64,000 bases of DNA from Jiangella endophytica (GTDB lineage Bacteria > Actinomycetota > Actinomycetes > Jiangellales > Jiangellaceae): the NCBI RefSeq assembly GCF_003427025.1, contig NZ_QVAI01000009.1:186001-250000 (forward strand). Reading direction: 5' to 3'. Position 1 is the stretch's first letter; each line of letters begins with the position of its first letter. The notes under the pieces are model-generated. The model saw only the letters and a program-made list of their open reading frames with translations. It made no database searches and was not told where the DNA came from. Below, piece after piece: positions 43,566-53,869 of this stretch. The position numbers and the translations under genes are program-made.

Positions 43566-45620
43566 CCGGCGGGCAGCGGCGAGGTACGGCCGCAGCTCGG
43601 CGTCCAGGTGCGAGGCCAGGCTGCGGGCGTACGTCGCGGTGAGGTGGTGGTCGTCGCGCCAGACCACCACGTTGCCGATGACCGCGGGGCACTCGTCGGT
43701 CGGGCAGATGGCCCGGTTGAGGTCGACGACGTCGACGCCGCCCAGCTCGCGGGCGGCGACGTGCTGCTCGTCGCCGGCCTTCTCGACGGCGTCGGCGCGC
43801 GGCCGGGCGCACTCGGTCAGCTGGTCCGGGTGGGCGCTGACGCACTCGGCCGGGTCCTGGTCGAGCCACGGCGTGTTCTCCAGCACCACCAGCTCCACGC
43901 CGGCCGCCCGCACCGCCTGCCAGCTGTCGCGCAGCCCGTCGGCCAGGCGGTCGGCGCTGGCGTCGTCGCCCAGCTCGCGGCCGTCCTCCCACACCCGGTA
44001 GGAGTTGCTGCCGGACGTCACCACGAGGTCCGGCTTGTCCGGCCCGGTCAGCCGGTCCAGCAGCGCCTCGTTCCACTCGCGGCACGAGGTGTACGGCACC
44101 CCGGCCGCGGTGGTGACCTCGGCGGCGAAGAACCCGCACGACGATTTCGTGTAGGTCTCGATCCGCCAGCCGTACCTCTCGCCCAGCACGTCGAGCGCCG
44201 GCTGCCACTGGGCGGCGTGCGAGTCGCCGGCCAGCGCGATGACGCGGTCGGAGTCGAGGTCGCCGTAGGCGCAGCTGGCGAGGTCGGCGTCCTCGGCGTT
44301 CTGCTGGCAGCCGTCGGGGTAGATGTCCGGGTTGTCCTCGGGGACGTCGATCGGGTCCGGGGTCAGCGCCGGCACCTGGTCGACGGGCATGCCGTCGGGG
44401 TCGCCGGCCGGGTCCGGTGCGAGGACGGCGGCGCCGGGCGCCTCGTCGGCCGTCGCGTACTCCGGCACCGCCTTGACGGTGACGAGAGCGGCCAGCAGCG
44501 CCGTCGCCGTCGCCGCCACCCCGACGGCGACCGTCCGGCCGGGCCGGACGGCGAGCACGCGGGCGTGGTGGATCGGCGCCTCGACCAGCCGGTGCGTCAG
44601 CCAGGCGGGGACGAACGCCGCCGCGACCACCAGCGTGCCCTGTGCCGGCGACAGCGCGCCCCACACCGCGCTCGCCGCCATCAGCAGCGGCCAGTGCCAC
44701 AGATACAGCGAGTACGACAGCCCGCCCACCCACCGCATCGGTGCGCTCCCGAGCAGCCGCCCCGGCGCCGTTCGCACCGTTGCCACGCCCGCCGCGATCA
44801 CCGCGGCCGTCCCCAGCACCGGCACGAGCGCCGCGGTGCCGGGGAACGCCGTCGTCGCGTCATAGGTCAGCGCCGCCCAGCCGATCGCCGCGAGCCCGCC
44901 GCCGGCCAGCGCGCCGGCCACCCAGCGCGGCAGCCGCTCCAGCCGGCGCGCACCGATCGCCAGCGCCGCACCGGCCGCCAGCTCCCACACCCGCGTCGTC
45001 GTCGCGAAGTACGCCGCGCCGGGCGACGCGGTGGTCAGGTGCACCGACCACGCGAACGACGGGACGGCGACCACCGCGAGCCCGGCCAGCAACGTCCGCC
45101 GCAGGGACGGCGTGCCGCGGCGGCGCCGCCGCCACCACACCAGGGCGATGATCAGCACCGGCCAGAGCAGGTAGAACTGCTCCTCGACGGCGAGGGACCA
45201 GAAGTGCTGCACGGGGCTGGGGGCGTCGCCGGCGGCCAGGTAGTCCACCGAGTCCGCCGCGAGCCGCCAGTTGACCACGTACGTCGCCGCTGCCGTGATG
45301 TCGCCGGCCACGGACGGCCAGCGCAGCGGCGGCAGCAGCAGCATCGTCAGCGCGGCGGTCGCAGCGAGCACGACCGCCGTCGCCGGGAGCAGCCGGCGGA
45401 TCCGGCGCGCGTAGAACCGGCCCAGCCGCAGCCGGCCGGTCGATTCGACCTCGCGCAGGATCAGCCCGGTGATGAGGAAACCGGAGATGACGAAGAAGAC
45501 GTCGACGCCGACGAATCCGCCGCCGACCAGTGGCAGGCCGGCGTGGTAGGCGAGCACCAGCAGTACCGCGACAGCGCGCAGGCCCTCGACGTCGGGCCGG
45601 AACCGGGGACGGTCCGTCAC
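43554..45620 (-). CDS. OafA/YrhL-type acyltransferase with C-terminal SGNH domain
   Basis: 688-residue membrane protein that O-acetylates cell-surface sugars. The N-terminal ~370 residues have ten or so helices with the catalytic histidine in LLVLAYHAGLP and the GGFVGVDVFFVISGFLI motif. The C-terminal ~280 residues are an extracytoplasmic SGNH esterase-like domain with LAGDSHAAQW and DDHHLT supplying the serine and Asp-His pair. GTG at 45620, with GGGAGGAG upstream. It converges with the PBP gene; the two 3' ends overlap by 12 bases. Target glycan unknown. Confidence 0.93.
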   Translation of the reverse strand: MTDRPRFRPDVEGLRAVAVLLVLAYHAGLPLVGGGFVGVDVFFVISGFLITGLILREVESTGRLRLGRFYARRIRRLLPATAVVLAATAALTMLLLPPLRWPSVAGDITAAATYVVNWRLAADSVDYLAAGDAPSPVQHFWSLAVEEQFYLLWPVLIIALVWWRRRRRGTPSLRRTLLAGLAVVAVPSFAWSVHLTTASPGAAYFATTTRVWELAAGAALAIGARRLERLPRWVAGALAGGGLAAIGWAALTYDATTAFPGTAALVPVLGTAAVIAAGVATVRTAPGRLLGSAPMRWVGGLSYSLYLWHWPLLMAASAVWGALSPAQGTLVVAAAFVPAWLTHRLVEAPIHHARVLAVRPGRTVAVGVAATATALLAALVTVKAVPEYATADEAPGAAVLAPDPAGDPDGMPVDQVPALTPDPIDVPEDNPDIYPDGCQQNAEDADLASCAYGDLDSDRVIALAGDSHAAQWQPALDVLGERYGWRIETYTKSSCGFFAAEVTTAAGVPYTSCREWNEALLDRLTGPDKPDLVVTSGSNSYRVWEDGRELGDDASADRLADGLRDSWQAVRAAGVELVVLENTPWLDQDPAECVSAHPDQLTECARPRADAVEKAGDEQHVAARELGGVDVVDLNRAICPTDECPAVIGNVVVWRDDHHLTATYARSLASHLDAELRPYLAAARRSAA

Positions 45621-45733
45621 GTCGGAGGCACTCCTCCCGGCGGCTGTCGAGTCACCGTGAGGGCGTACCCATCCGCGGCCGCGACGAACGGGTGCGTTCG
45701 CCGCGGCCGTGGGGTGGTGCTGGCCGAGCGAGG

Positions 45734-46948
45734 TCAGGCCGGCTGCCCGATCGCGCCGAGCAGGTCGGCGAACCACGGCGTGGACGGGTCGAACTCCTTG
45801 CCGCCCTTGATGCGGTCGAACTCGATGGCGCGCAGCCGGCCGCCGCGCTCCTCGTCGTGTCCGATGAGCCCGCCCTCGTGCCGCAGCGCGCACTCGACGG
45901 CGAGGTCGGTGCAGCTCTTGATCAGCCGCAGGTCGTCGGAGTTGGCGGCGGCGGACCGGCTGAAGTAGCCGCTCTTCTGCACCATGACCTTCTCGGCGCC
46001 GACGCGGGCGGCGAACTGGTCGGCGAACCAGGCGCCGGGGTTGATCTTGTCGATCTTGACGTGGCCGAACGGGTCGCGTGGGACCTCTTCGCCGGCCGCC
46101 TCGAGCTCGGCGACGATGGCCTCGACGCCGGCGCCCTCGGACAGGAAGATGTTGACGCAGCCGAGCGCGTCCATGAGCGAGCGCAGCCGGCCGGCCTCGG
46201 CGTCGAGGTCGAGCTTCTGCTCCGGCACGTAGACGGCGTGGACGTCCCAGCGACGCGGGTCGACGCCCAGCTCCGGCGCCCACTCCTGGGCGGCCAGCCA
46301 CTTGCGGTAGGCGCGCGCCGTGGCCCCCGTCAGCCAGCCGCAGTGCCGGCCCATGACCTCGTGCACGATCAGCATGCGCGGGTTGGACGAGTGCTCGGCG
46401 ATGATGTTGCGGGCGTAGATCGAGCCCTGCTCGGCGGCCGTCCAGGCGCCAAGGCTCTGCCGCACCGGCACGATGTCGTTGTCGACGGTCTTCGGCAGCC
46501 CGACCACGGTCAGCTCGTAGTCGTTGGTGCCGAGGAACGCGGCGAGGTCGGCCGCCGTCGTGTTGGTGTCGTCGCCGCCGATGGTGTGCAGTACGTCGAC
46601 GCCGTCGCGGGTGAGCTGCTCGGCCGCCACGTGCAGCGGGTCCTGGCCCTCCTGGACCAGCCCGCGCTTGACGCAGTCGGCGACGTTGGTCAGCTTGACC
46701 CGGCTGTTGCCGATGGGTGAGCCGCCGAACCGGTGCAGCCGCGACGCCGTGGCCCGCATCTCGGGCGTGATGGTGATCGAGCGGCCGGTCAGCAGGCCCG
46801 CGTAGCCGTCGAGGTAGGCGATGATCTCGACCTCGGGCGCGATCTCGGTGTACCGCTCGATCAGGCCGCCGACGGCCGACGACAGGCACGGGGCCAGGCC
46901 GCCGGCCGTGAGCATGGCGACCTTGCGCACAGGTGTGCTCTCGGGCAT
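45734..46948 (-). CDS. Pyrophosphate-dependent 6-phosphofructokinase
   Basis: 404-residue phosphofructokinase. Nucleotide-site residues are D127 in GGDDTNTT and K153 in PKTVDND, the pair that marks use of pyrophosphate instead of ATP; ATP enzymes have glycine at both. The reaction is reversible, so it can serve glycolysis and gluconeogenesis. Length and TNTT motif match the long PPi clade. ATG at 46948, after GAAGGTC. It is divergent from the class II DAHP synthase, 144 bases apart. Confidence 0.92.
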   Translation of the reverse strand: MPESTPVRKVAMLTAGGLAPCLSSAVGGLIERYTEIAPEVEIIAYLDGYAGLLTGRSITITPEMRATASRLHRFGGSPIGNSRVKLTNVADCVKRGLVQEGQDPLHVAAEQLTRDGVDVLHTIGGDDTNTTAADLAAFLGTNDYELTVVGLPKTVDNDIVPVRQSLGAWTAAEQGSIYARNIIAEHSSNPRMLIVHEVMGRHCGWLTGATARAYRKWLAAQEWAPELGVDPRRWDVHAVYVPEQKLDLDAEAGRLRSLMDALGCVNIFLSEGAGVEAIVAELEAAGEEVPRDPFGHVKIDKINPGAWFADQFAARVGAEKVMVQKSGYFSRSAAANSDDLRLIKSCTDLAVECALRHEGGLIGHDEERGGRLRAIEFDRIKGGKEFDPSTPWFADLLGAIGQPA

Positions 46949-47092
46949 ATGAGGTGACCTTCTGTCGGAGTGGGACGGATCGCCTGACACCCTATCGCCG
47001 CTTCCTGAGACTCCTGGGGTGTGCCTCGTCTGCCTGTCCGGGGTGTGGGCTACCGGGGCGGGTTCGCGGGGGAGCGGCCTACCCTGTAAGGC

Positions 47093-48454
47093 GTGAACTC
47101 CCCGGAGGACCTTGCGCTGTACACGGAACTGACGGAGGCGGTCGGCGCGCTGCCGGCCGGTCAGCAGCCCGAATGGCCCGACCCCGCCGCCGTCCAGGAC
47201 GCCGTCGCGCAGCTGCGCGCCATGCCGCCGCTGGTGTTCGCCGGCGAGTGCGACCTGCTGCGCGAGCGGCTGGCCGCCGTCTCCCGCGGCGAGGCGTTCG
47301 TCCTGCAGGGCGGCGACTGCGCCGAGACGTTCGCCGGCGTGAGCGCCGACAACGTCCGCAACAAGCTGAAGACGCTGCTGCAGATGGCCGTCGTGCTCAC
47401 CTACGCCGCCAGCGTCCCGGTCGTGAAGATCGGGCGGCTCGCCGGGCAGTACGCCAAGCCACGGTCGAAGTCCACCGAGACCCGCGACGACGTCACTCTG
47501 CCGGCGTTCCGCGGCGACATCGTCAACGACTTCGAGTTCACGCCGTCGGCGCGGGTGCCGGACCCGCACCGCATGGTGCGCGCCTACCACGCGTCGTCGG
47601 CCACGCTGAACCTCACCCGCGCGTTCGTCGGCGGCGGGTTCGCCGACCTGCACCAGGTGCACGCCTGGAACACCGACTTCGTCCGCACCTCGCCGGCCGG
47701 CCAGCGCTACGAGCGGCTGGCAGGGCGGCTGGACCAGGCGCTGTCGTTCATGCGGGCCATCGAGATCGACACCGACCAGCTGCGCACGGTCGAGCTGTAC
47801 TCCAGCCACGAGGCGCTGCTGCTCGACTACGAACTGGCGCTGACCCGGGTCGACTCCCGCACCGGCGCGCCGTACGACGTGTCCGGGCACTTCGTCTGGA
47901 TCGGCGAGCGGACCCGGCAGCTCGACGGCGCGCACCTGGAGTTCGCGGCGCGCATCCGCAACCCCATCGGCGTCAAGGTCGGCCCCACGACGACGCCCGA
48001 CGAACTGCTGGCGCTGGCGAACAAGCTCGACCCGGAGCGCGAGCCCGGCCGGCTCACGTTCGTCACGCGCATGGGCGCGGGGAAGATCCGCGACGCCCTG
48101 CCGGCGCTGATCCAGAAGGCGAGCGCCGACGGCCTCGTCGCGTCGTGGATCTGCGACCCGATGCACGGCAACACCTACGAGGCGCCCAGCGGCCACAAGA
48201 CCCGCCGCTTCGACGACGTCGTCGACGAGGTCCGCGGCTTCTTCGAGGTGCACCGCGCGCTGGGGACCCACCCGGGCGGCATCCACGTCGAGCTCACCGG
48301 CGACGACGTCACCGAGTGCGTCGGCGGCGGCGACCCCATCGCCGAGGACGGCCTGGGCAGCCGCTACGAGACCGTCTGCGACCCGCGGCTGAACCGCACC
48401 CAGTCGCTGGAGCTGGCCTTCCTCGTCGCCGAGCTGCTCGAGTCGTCGAACTAG
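47093..48454 (+). CDS. aroG: Class II 3-deoxy-7-phosphoheptulonate synthase
   Basis: 453-residue DAHP synthase, first step of aromatic amino-acid synthesis from PEP and erythrose 4-phosphate. Plant-type (class II) marks: FVLQGGDCAETFAGV, KIGRLAGQYAKPRS, the TRMGAGKIRDALP and WICDPMHGNTYE metal and substrate sites. Start is GTG at 47093, without a strong ribosome site. The stop shares a CTAG with the convergent glyoxalase stop. A second DAHP synthase, of class I, is at 61325. Confidence 0.95.
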   Translation: MNSPEDLALYTELTEAVGALPAGQQPEWPDPAAVQDAVAQLRAMPPLVFAGECDLLRERLAAVSRGEAFVLQGGDCAETFAGVSADNVRNKLKTLLQMAVVLTYAASVPVVKIGRLAGQYAKPRSKSTETRDDVTLPAFRGDIVNDFEFTPSARVPDPHRMVRAYHASSATLNLTRAFVGGGFADLHQVHAWNTDFVRTSPAGQRYERLAGRLDQALSFMRAIEIDTDQLRTVELYSSHEALLLDYELALTRVDSRTGAPYDVSGHFVWIGERTRQLDGAHLEFAARIRNPIGVKVGPTTTPDELLALANKLDPEREPGRLTFVTRMGAGKIRDALPALIQKASADGLVASWICDPMHGNTYEAPSGHKTRRFDDVVDEVRGFFEVHRALGTHPGGIHVELTGDDVTECVGGGDPIAEDGLGSRYETVCDPRLNRTQSLELAFLVAELLESSN

Positions 48455-49050
48455 ACGCTCTCCCAGACGAACCCGTCCGGGTCGGTGAAGGCGCCGTCCG
48501 CGCCGCCGATGACGACGCCGTGCGCTCCGGAACCGTCCGGGTCGACGCCGGCGACCTTGGCCAGGGCCTTGCGCCGGTTGAGGGTCAGCGTGACGGCGCC
48601 GGTGTCGAACTCGACGTACTTCCGGCCGAAGCTCTTCGCGACGGTGAGGCCGCGGCCGGCGTAGAACTGCCTGCTCGCGGCCACGTCGTCGACGCCCAGC
48701 TGGAGCACGAGGTCGTCGACCCGCCGGGTGGCCGGGGCGGTGTCCTTCTTCGACGAGGACGCGACCGTCAGGATGGTCCCGTCCGGAGCCGCGACGACGC
48801 CGCCGTAGCCCCACAGCGACTTCGAGGCGGGTTTCAGCACCGTGGCGCCCGCCTCGACCGCGGCGGCGACGAGCGCGTCGACGGTGCCGGGCTGGGACGC
48901 GACGAGCGACAGGGTGAACCCGCCGAAGCCGGTCGACGGCGCGTCGGCGGCCCGGGCCCGGACACGCTCGCCCAGGCCGAGGGAGGCGTAGAAGCCGGCC
49001 GCGGCCGCGGGGTCGGCGGTCTCGAGGGTGAGGTGCTCGATGGTGGTCAT
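48451..49050 (-). CDS. Two-domain glyoxalase/VOC family protein
   Basis: 199-residue protein with two VOC repeats: the first starts TIEHLTLETADPAAAAGFYASLG, the second VDDLVLQLGVDDVAASRQFYAGRG. Metal-binding His/Glu appear partly kept (H6; GVVIGG... DPDGFVWE). Such proteins in Actinobacteria often bind antibiotics or small toxins; no specific substrate can be given. The ATG at 49050 follows AGAAGGAT. It is 32 bases downstream of another VOC gene, same strand. Confidence 0.9.
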   Translation of the reverse strand: MTTIEHLTLETADPAAAAGFYASLGLGERVRARAADAPSTGFGGFTLSLVASQPGTVDALVAAAVEAGATVLKPASKSLWGYGGVVAAPDGTILTVASSSKKDTAPATRRVDDLVLQLGVDDVAASRQFYAGRGLTVAKSFGRKYVEFDTGAVTLTLNRRKALAKVAGVDPDGSGAHGVVIGGADGAFTDPDGFVWESV

Positions 49051-49082
49051 GAGGGAATCCTTCTGTTCGGTGCCGGTGGATG

Positions 49083-49424
49083 TCAGCGCTGGAGGAAGCC
49101 GAGGACGTTACCGCTGGGGTCCTCGACGACGGCGGCCAGCTGCCCGCCGCCGACGTCCTTGACCTCCTGGCGGGTGCGCCAGCCCGCCTCGATGGCCCGG
49201 CGCAGGGCCGCGGCGGCATCGCTCACGTGGCAGTAGCCGACCGGGCCGGTCATTCCGTGGCCGTGGCCGTTCGGGTCCAGCCCGATCTCCTGCTCCCCGA
49301 CCCGGAACCCGACGTAGTAGGGCTCGTCGGCGTAGGGGAGCACGCCCAGGACGGCCCCGTAGAGCTCCCGGGCCCGGCCGAGGTCCCGGACCGGGACGAT
49401 GATGGTCTTGATGCCGTGGCTCAC
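49083..49424 (-). CDS. Single-domain glyoxalase/VOC family protein
   Basis: 113-residue VOC protein: IKTIIVPVRDLGRARELYGAVLG at the start, then the DPSGNVLGFLQ ending with the usual Asp-Pro-Asn pattern. GAGGAGGCAGCC precedes the GTG at 49424. Divergent from the large regulator (116 bases). With the next VOC gene it forms a two-gene unit that the regulator may control. Confidence 0.9.
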   Translation of the reverse strand: MSHGIKTIIVPVRDLGRARELYGAVLGVLPYADEPYYVGFRVGEQEIGLDPNGHGHGMTGPVGYCHVSDAAAALRRAIEAGWRTRQEVKDVGGGQLAAVVEDPSGNVLGFLQR

Positions 49425-49540
49425 GGCTGCCTCCTCGGTGGAGCGGACCTGACGGCGTCAGTCTCCCGCCGGACCGGCAGCGCCGACATCCGTGCCCAGC
49501 ACGGGTCCGTCCACGGAGGCCGTACGGAATACTGGGCGGA

Positions 49541-52390
49541 GTGTCGAAGCGGGTAGCCACCACGTCCATCTCGGCTCGCGAGGCCGAGATCCTGGCGCTG
49601 GTCGGCGAGCACCGCAGCAACGCCGAGATCGCCGCGCAGCTGGTCATCTCGGTGCGCACGGTCGAGACCCACGTGTCGTCGCTGCTGCGCAAGCTCGACG
49701 CGCCCGATCGCCGGGCGCTCGCCGGGCTCGCGGCCGAGTCCGCCCGCCAAGAGCGGACCAGCCAGTCGCTGGCCGGGCTCCCGGCGCCCCTGAACCCGTT
49801 CATCGGCCGGGCCGGGGAACGCCGCGCGCTGGGCGAAGCGGTCCGCGCGCATCGTCAGGTCAGCGCCGTCGGCCCGGGCGGGGTCGGCAAGACCCGGCTG
49901 GCGCTGGCCGTCGCCGCCGACCTCGCCGGCGACTTCGCCGACGGCGTGTGGTTCGCCGACCTCGTGCCGGTCACCGACCCATCGATGGTCGGCACCGCCG
50001 TGGCGGCCGCCCTCGGCGTCGGCGAGCACCAGGGCCGCGGCATCGACGAGTCGGTGACGGCGGCCCTGGCCGACCGGCGTGCGCTGCTGGTGCTGGACAA
50101 CTGCGAGCACCTGCCCGGCGGTGTCGCCCCGTTCGTCGAACGGCTGCTGGTGCGCTGTCCGTCGGTGCACGTGCTGACCACCAGCCGGGCCCGGCTCTCG
50201 GTGCCGTTCGAACGGGTCTATTCGGTGCCGCCGCTGTCGCTCGACGGCGCGTCCGACGCGGTCGCCCTGTTCGTCGACCGGGCCGAGGCGGTGGGCTGGA
50301 CGGTCGAGTCCGCGCACCTGGACCAGGTCGCCGACGTGTGCCGCAAGCTCGACGGGGTGGCGCTGGCCATCGAGCTGGCCGCTGCCCGCCTGCCGGCCCT
50401 GGGGTTCGACGGCCTGGTCGCGGGGCTCTCCGACCACCTGCGGCTGCTGGTCGGCGGCTATCGGGCCGACGACCGCCACCGCTCGGTGCGGGCCGTGCTG
50501 GACTGGAGCCAGGCGTTGCTGCCCGAACCCGACCTGGCGCTGCTGCGGCGCGTCTCGGTGTTCGTCTCGCCGTTCACCGCTGCGGCCGCCGAGACGATCG
50601 CCGGGTTCGATCCGCTGGAGTCCGGCCAGGTCGTCGACGGGCTGGCCCGCCTCGCCGACCAGCACCTGCTGAGCGTCACGGCGTCGGCCGGAGGAACCCG
50701 GTACCGGGCGGCGGAGACCATCCGCCAGTACGGCGCCGAACGGCTCGCCGCGGCCGGCGAGGACGAGCCGACCCGGGCCCGGCAGCTGCGGTGGTGCTTG
50801 ACCACGGCGACGGAGCTGGGCGACGATCCCGCGCCCGGCGCCGCCTGGCGGGTCGCGTTCGACGCGGTCGCCGACGACCTCCGCGCCGCGCTCGGCTGGG
50901 CGGCCGGCCGGCCCGCATACCGCGCCGAGGCCCACCGGCTGGCGCTGGCGCTGGCGGGGCCGGCGTTCACCCGCAACCTGGCCGGCGAGTCCCAGCAGCG
51001 CTACGAACAGGCGGCCGCCCTCGCCGACGACCCCGCGGCGGCGGGCTCCGCCCTGCGAGGCGCCGCCAACGTGGCCGCGTGCCGCATGCGCGGCGGCGAC
51101 GCCTACCGCCTCTGGCAGGCGGCCGCGGAGCAGGCCCGGCAGGCCGGCGACGCCGCCGGCGCCGCCCGCGACCTCGCCACGGCCGTCACCACCCACGTCC
51201 GCAAGGCCGGGACCTTCGCCGAGCCGCCGCCGCGCGACGAGCCGGCCGCTTTGCTCGCCCGGGCGCGCGAGCTGGCCGGCGACGACCCGGCGGCCCAGGC
51301 GGCGGTGGCGCTCGCCGACTGCCTCGCCCTCGGCTACGCGTTCTTCGCCGGCCCGGGCGGTCCGGCCGGGTCCGCGACGTCGGCGGCGGAGCTGACCGCC
51401 CGCGCCGAGCAGGCCGTCGAACTGGCCCGCCGCCTCGACGACCCGCTGGCGGAGTGCGCCGCCCTCCAGGCACTGACCGCGGCGCACCGGCGGGCCGGCG
51501 ACACCTTCGCCGCCGCTGCCACCGCGCGCCGCCGCGTCGACCTGCTCGACACCGTGCCACTCACCCCCGACAGCGCCGACGAGCTGATCGACGCCCTGCT
51601 CATCGCCACAGCGGCCGGCATCGGCGCAGGCGACCTGCAGGCCGCGCGCCAGTGGGGGCGGCGGCTGCGTGACCTGCCGCCGCTGGCCGAGGTCGGGCAC
51701 CTCGCGACCTCGCAGCTGATCGTGGCCGACGCCCTCGCCGGCCACGCCGCCGAGGCCGTCGCCGCCAGCGGCCGCTTCCTCGACTCCTGGACCCGGGCGG
51801 GCCGCCCGGCGGCCCGCGGCTTCGGCCCGGTCGCCGCCGCCGTCGCGATGGTCCACGCCCTGCGCGGTGACGACGCCGCCCGGGCCGACTGGCTCGCGGT
51901 CCTCGACCAGCTGGGCGTCACCCACGACGACCGCGCGGGCTACAGCCCCACCCTCGACGCCGTTGCCCTGCTGCACCAGGGACAGGCCACCCGTGCGCTG
52001 GAGGGGCTCGACGCCGGAAGCGACGGGCCGGCGCCGTGGCGCACCGGGATTCTGTTGCACTGGCACGTCGCCCTCGCGGCCGAGTCCGCCGTGCTGGCCG
52101 GTCGTCCCGACGCGGCCGGACGGCTCGCGGCCGCCCGCCCCGTGGTCGACGGCAACCCCGTCGCCGGCGCCATCGTCGAGCGGGCGTTCGCGCTCCTCGA
52201 CGACGACCGCGACCGCCTGCTCGCCACGGCCGCCGCGTTCGAGGCCGCCGGCTGCCCGTATCAGCAGGCCCGGACGCTGCTCCTGGCCGGCGGCGACGCC
52301 GCCTCGACCGGGGCCGGCACGCTCGCCGGCCTCGGCCTCGCCACCGTCAGGCCGCCTCGGCCGCGGCCAGCGCCCCGGCCGTCGCGGTGA
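49541..52390 (+). CDS. Large STAND-type ATPase regulator with N-terminal LuxR helix-turn-helix
   Basis: 949-residue regulator. Residues about 8-60 are the LuxR-type HTH (ISAREAEILALVGEHRSNAEIAAQL, then VETHVSSLLRKL), unusual because it is N-terminal; most LAL/MalT-type proteins have it at the C-terminus. An NB-ARC-like ATPase follows (GPGGVGKTRLALA, LLVLDNCEHL, TTSRARL), then a long helical TPR-like region. GTG start at 49541. The last 44 bases overlap the 3' end of the convergent FMN reductase. It is divergent from the VOC genes and may control them. Confidence 0.92.
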   Translation: MSKRVATTSISAREAEILALVGEHRSNAEIAAQLVISVRTVETHVSSLLRKLDAPDRRALAGLAAESARQERTSQSLAGLPAPLNPFIGRAGERRALGEAVRAHRQVSAVGPGGVGKTRLALAVAADLAGDFADGVWFADLVPVTDPSMVGTAVAAALGVGEHQGRGIDESVTAALADRRALLVLDNCEHLPGGVAPFVERLLVRCPSVHVLTTSRARLSVPFERVYSVPPLSLDGASDAVALFVDRAEAVGWTVESAHLDQVADVCRKLDGVALAIELAAARLPALGFDGLVAGLSDHLRLLVGGYRADDRHRSVRAVLDWSQALLPEPDLALLRRVSVFVSPFTAAAAETIAGFDPLESGQVVDGLARLADQHLLSVTASAGGTRYRAAETIRQYGAERLAAAGEDEPTRARQLRWCLTTATELGDDPAPGAAWRVAFDAVADDLRAALGWAAGRPAYRAEAHRLALALAGPAFTRNLAGESQQRYEQAAALADDPAAAGSALRGAANVAACRMRGGDAYRLWQAAAEQARQAGDAAGAARDLATAVTTHVRKAGTFAEPPPRDEPAALLARARELAGDDPAAQAAVALADCLALGYAFFAGPGGPAGSATSAAELTARAEQAVELARRLDDPLAECAALQALTAAHRRAGDTFAAAATARRRVDLLDTVPLTPDSADELIDALLIATAAGIGAGDLQAARQWGRRLRDLPPLAEVGHLATSQLIVADALAGHAAEAVAASGRFLDSWTRAGRPAARGFGPVAAAVAMVHALRGDDAARADWLAVLDQLGVTHDDRAGYSPTLDAVALLHQGQATRALEGLDAGSDGPAPWRTGILLHWHVALAAESAVLAGRPDAAGRLAAARPVVDGNPVAGAIVERAFALLDDDRDRLLATAAAFEAAGCPYQQARTLLLAGGDAASTGAGTLAGLGLATVRPPRPRPAPRPSR

Positions 52391-52871
52391 GGACGGCGCC
52401 GTGGTCGGCGGCCCAGCGCTCGGCCAGCGGCAACAGGTCGGGCAGCTCGCGCTCCTCGACGACGAACGACGGCACCGGCAGGCTGGCGCCCAGCTCGGCG
52501 AGGACGGGGCGCAGCTGCAGGTCGGCGACGAAGCGGTGCGTGGGCGCCGCGGCCACCGTCACCGGCACCGCGACGGTCCCGCGCAGCGCGCCGCCGGGCA
52601 GCCGGTCGAGGAACGCCTTGAGCAGCCCCGTGTAGCTGGCCTTGTACGTCGGCGTGGCGACGACCAGCACCGACGCGTCCGCCGCCGCGGCCAGCGCCTC
52701 CTCGCCGTCCGGCGCCAGCGGTCCGAGCCACTGACCGCCGAATCCGGCGAGGTCGAGCACCCGCCCCTCGCCGGTGCCGGAGCGGGCGGCCACGGCCGTC
52801 GCCACGGCCGTCGCCACGCCCAGCGTGCGCGACCCCGCCCTCGGGTTGCCGACCACTGTCACGATGCTCAT
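52347..52871 (-). CDS. NADPH-dependent FMN reductase (SsuE-like)
   Basis: 174-residue flavodoxin-fold reductase: [13 protein letters not shown] (FMN phosphate site) and [20 protein letters not shown]. SsuE-type enzymes give FMNH2 to sulfonate monooxygenases; here the gene is last in the sulfate transporter operon, its ATG overlapping the cysA stop by 4 bases, which supports a sulfur role. No monooxygenase gene is in the window. Its 3' end overlaps the regulator gene on the opposite strand. Confidence 0.92.
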   Translation of the reverse strand: MSIVTVVGNPRAGSRTLGVATAVATAVAARSGTGEGRVLDLAGFGGQWLGPLAPDGEEALAAAADASVLVVATPTYKASYTGLLKAFLDRLPGGALRGTVAVPVTVAAAPTHRFVADLQLRPVLAELGASLPVPSFVVEERELPDLLPLAERWAADHGAVLTATAGALAAAEAA

Positions 52872-53869
52872 CTCGCGGGTACCTCCAGTCCGGACCGAAC
52901 CGACGAACCTGACACGGGGACGACCGGCGCGCCGGGTACCACCCGCACGGACACCGTCGTCCCGGCGTCGACGCCCAGGCGGAGGAACTCCGTCCGGGTC
53001 ATGGTGGCGAGCACGACCTGCTCGCCCGTGCTGACCTCGACCCGCACCTCGAAGCCGACCCGGACGACGCGCGCGACCCGGCCGGCGACGGCGTCGGGGT
53101 CGTCCGCGCCGGTCGTCAGCGTGACGTCGTGCGGGCGGACCAGCAGATCCCCCAGCTGCGTGACCGGGCCGAGGAAGCGCATGACGAAGTCGTTGGCGGG
53201 CTCGTCGTAGAGCTGGTCGGGGCTGCCGATCTGCTCGACCCGGCCCTCGTTGATCACGACGATCTCGTCCGCGACCTCCAGCGCCTCCTCCTGGTCGTGC
53301 GTGACGAAGACGGTGGTGACGTGCACCTCGTCGTGCAGGCGGCGCAGCCACTCGCGCAGCTCCTTGCGAACCTTGGCGTCCAGCGCACCGAACGGCTCGT
53401 CCAGCAACAGCACCTTCGGCTCGACGGCGAGCGCGCGCGCCAGCGCCATCCGCTGCCGCTGACCGCCGGAGAGCTGCGCCGGCAGCCGTTCGGCGAACTG
53501 CTCCAGGTGCACGAGCGCGAGCAGCTCGTCCACCCGGTGGCGGATCTCGTCCTTGGGCCGCTTGCGGATCTCCAGCCCGAACGCGATGTTCCGGCGCACG
53601 CTGAGGTGCTTGAACGCGGCGTAGTGCTGGAAGACGAAGCCGACGCCGCGCTTGCGGGCCGGCAGGTGGGTGGCGTCCAGGCCTTCGATGCCGACCGTGC
53701 CGGCGTCGGCGTACTCCAGCCCGGCGATGATCCGCAGCAGCGTCGACTTGCCGCCGCCCGACGGGCCGAGCAGCGCGGTGAGCTGCCCGGACGGGATGCT
53801 GACGGACACGTCCTCGAGCGCCACGAAGTCGCCGAAGCGCTTGGTCACGCCGGTGATCTCGATGCTCAA
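52868..53869 (-). CDS. cysA: Sulfate/thiosulfate ABC transporter ATP-binding protein
   Basis: 333-residue ATPase of the sulfate importer. Walker [10 protein letters not shown] (35-43), signature [15 protein letters not shown], Walker [14 protein letters not shown], and a C-terminal TOBE-like domain. The start is TTG at 53869, fixed by its 4-base overlap (TTGA) with the cysW stop and by the family N-terminus [11 protein letters not shown]; no ATG or GTG fits. Coupled to the FMN reductase downstream. Confidence 0.94.
   Translation of the reverse strand: MSIEITGVTKRFGDFVALEDVSVSIPSGQLTALLGPSGGGKSTLLRIIAGLEYADAGTVGIEGLDATHLPARKRGVGFVFQHYAAFKHLSVRRNIAFGLEIRKRPKDEIRHRVDELLALVHLEQFAERLPAQLSGGQRQRMALARALAVEPKVLLLDEPFGALDAKVRKELREWLRRLHDEVHVTTVFVTHDQEEALEVADEIVVINEGRVEQIGSPDQLYDEPANDFVMRFLGPVTQLGDLLVRPHDVTLTTGADDPDAVAGRVARVVRVGFEVRVEVSTGEQVVLATMTRTEFLRLGVDAGTTVSVRVVPGAPVVPVSGSSVRSGLEVPAR

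Noticed and set aside
43554..46889. Very long minus-strand frame joining the phosphofructokinase region and the acyltransferase
   Set aside because: Only the part from the GTG at 45620 has family similarity; the rest is another frame of the phosphofructokinase gene.
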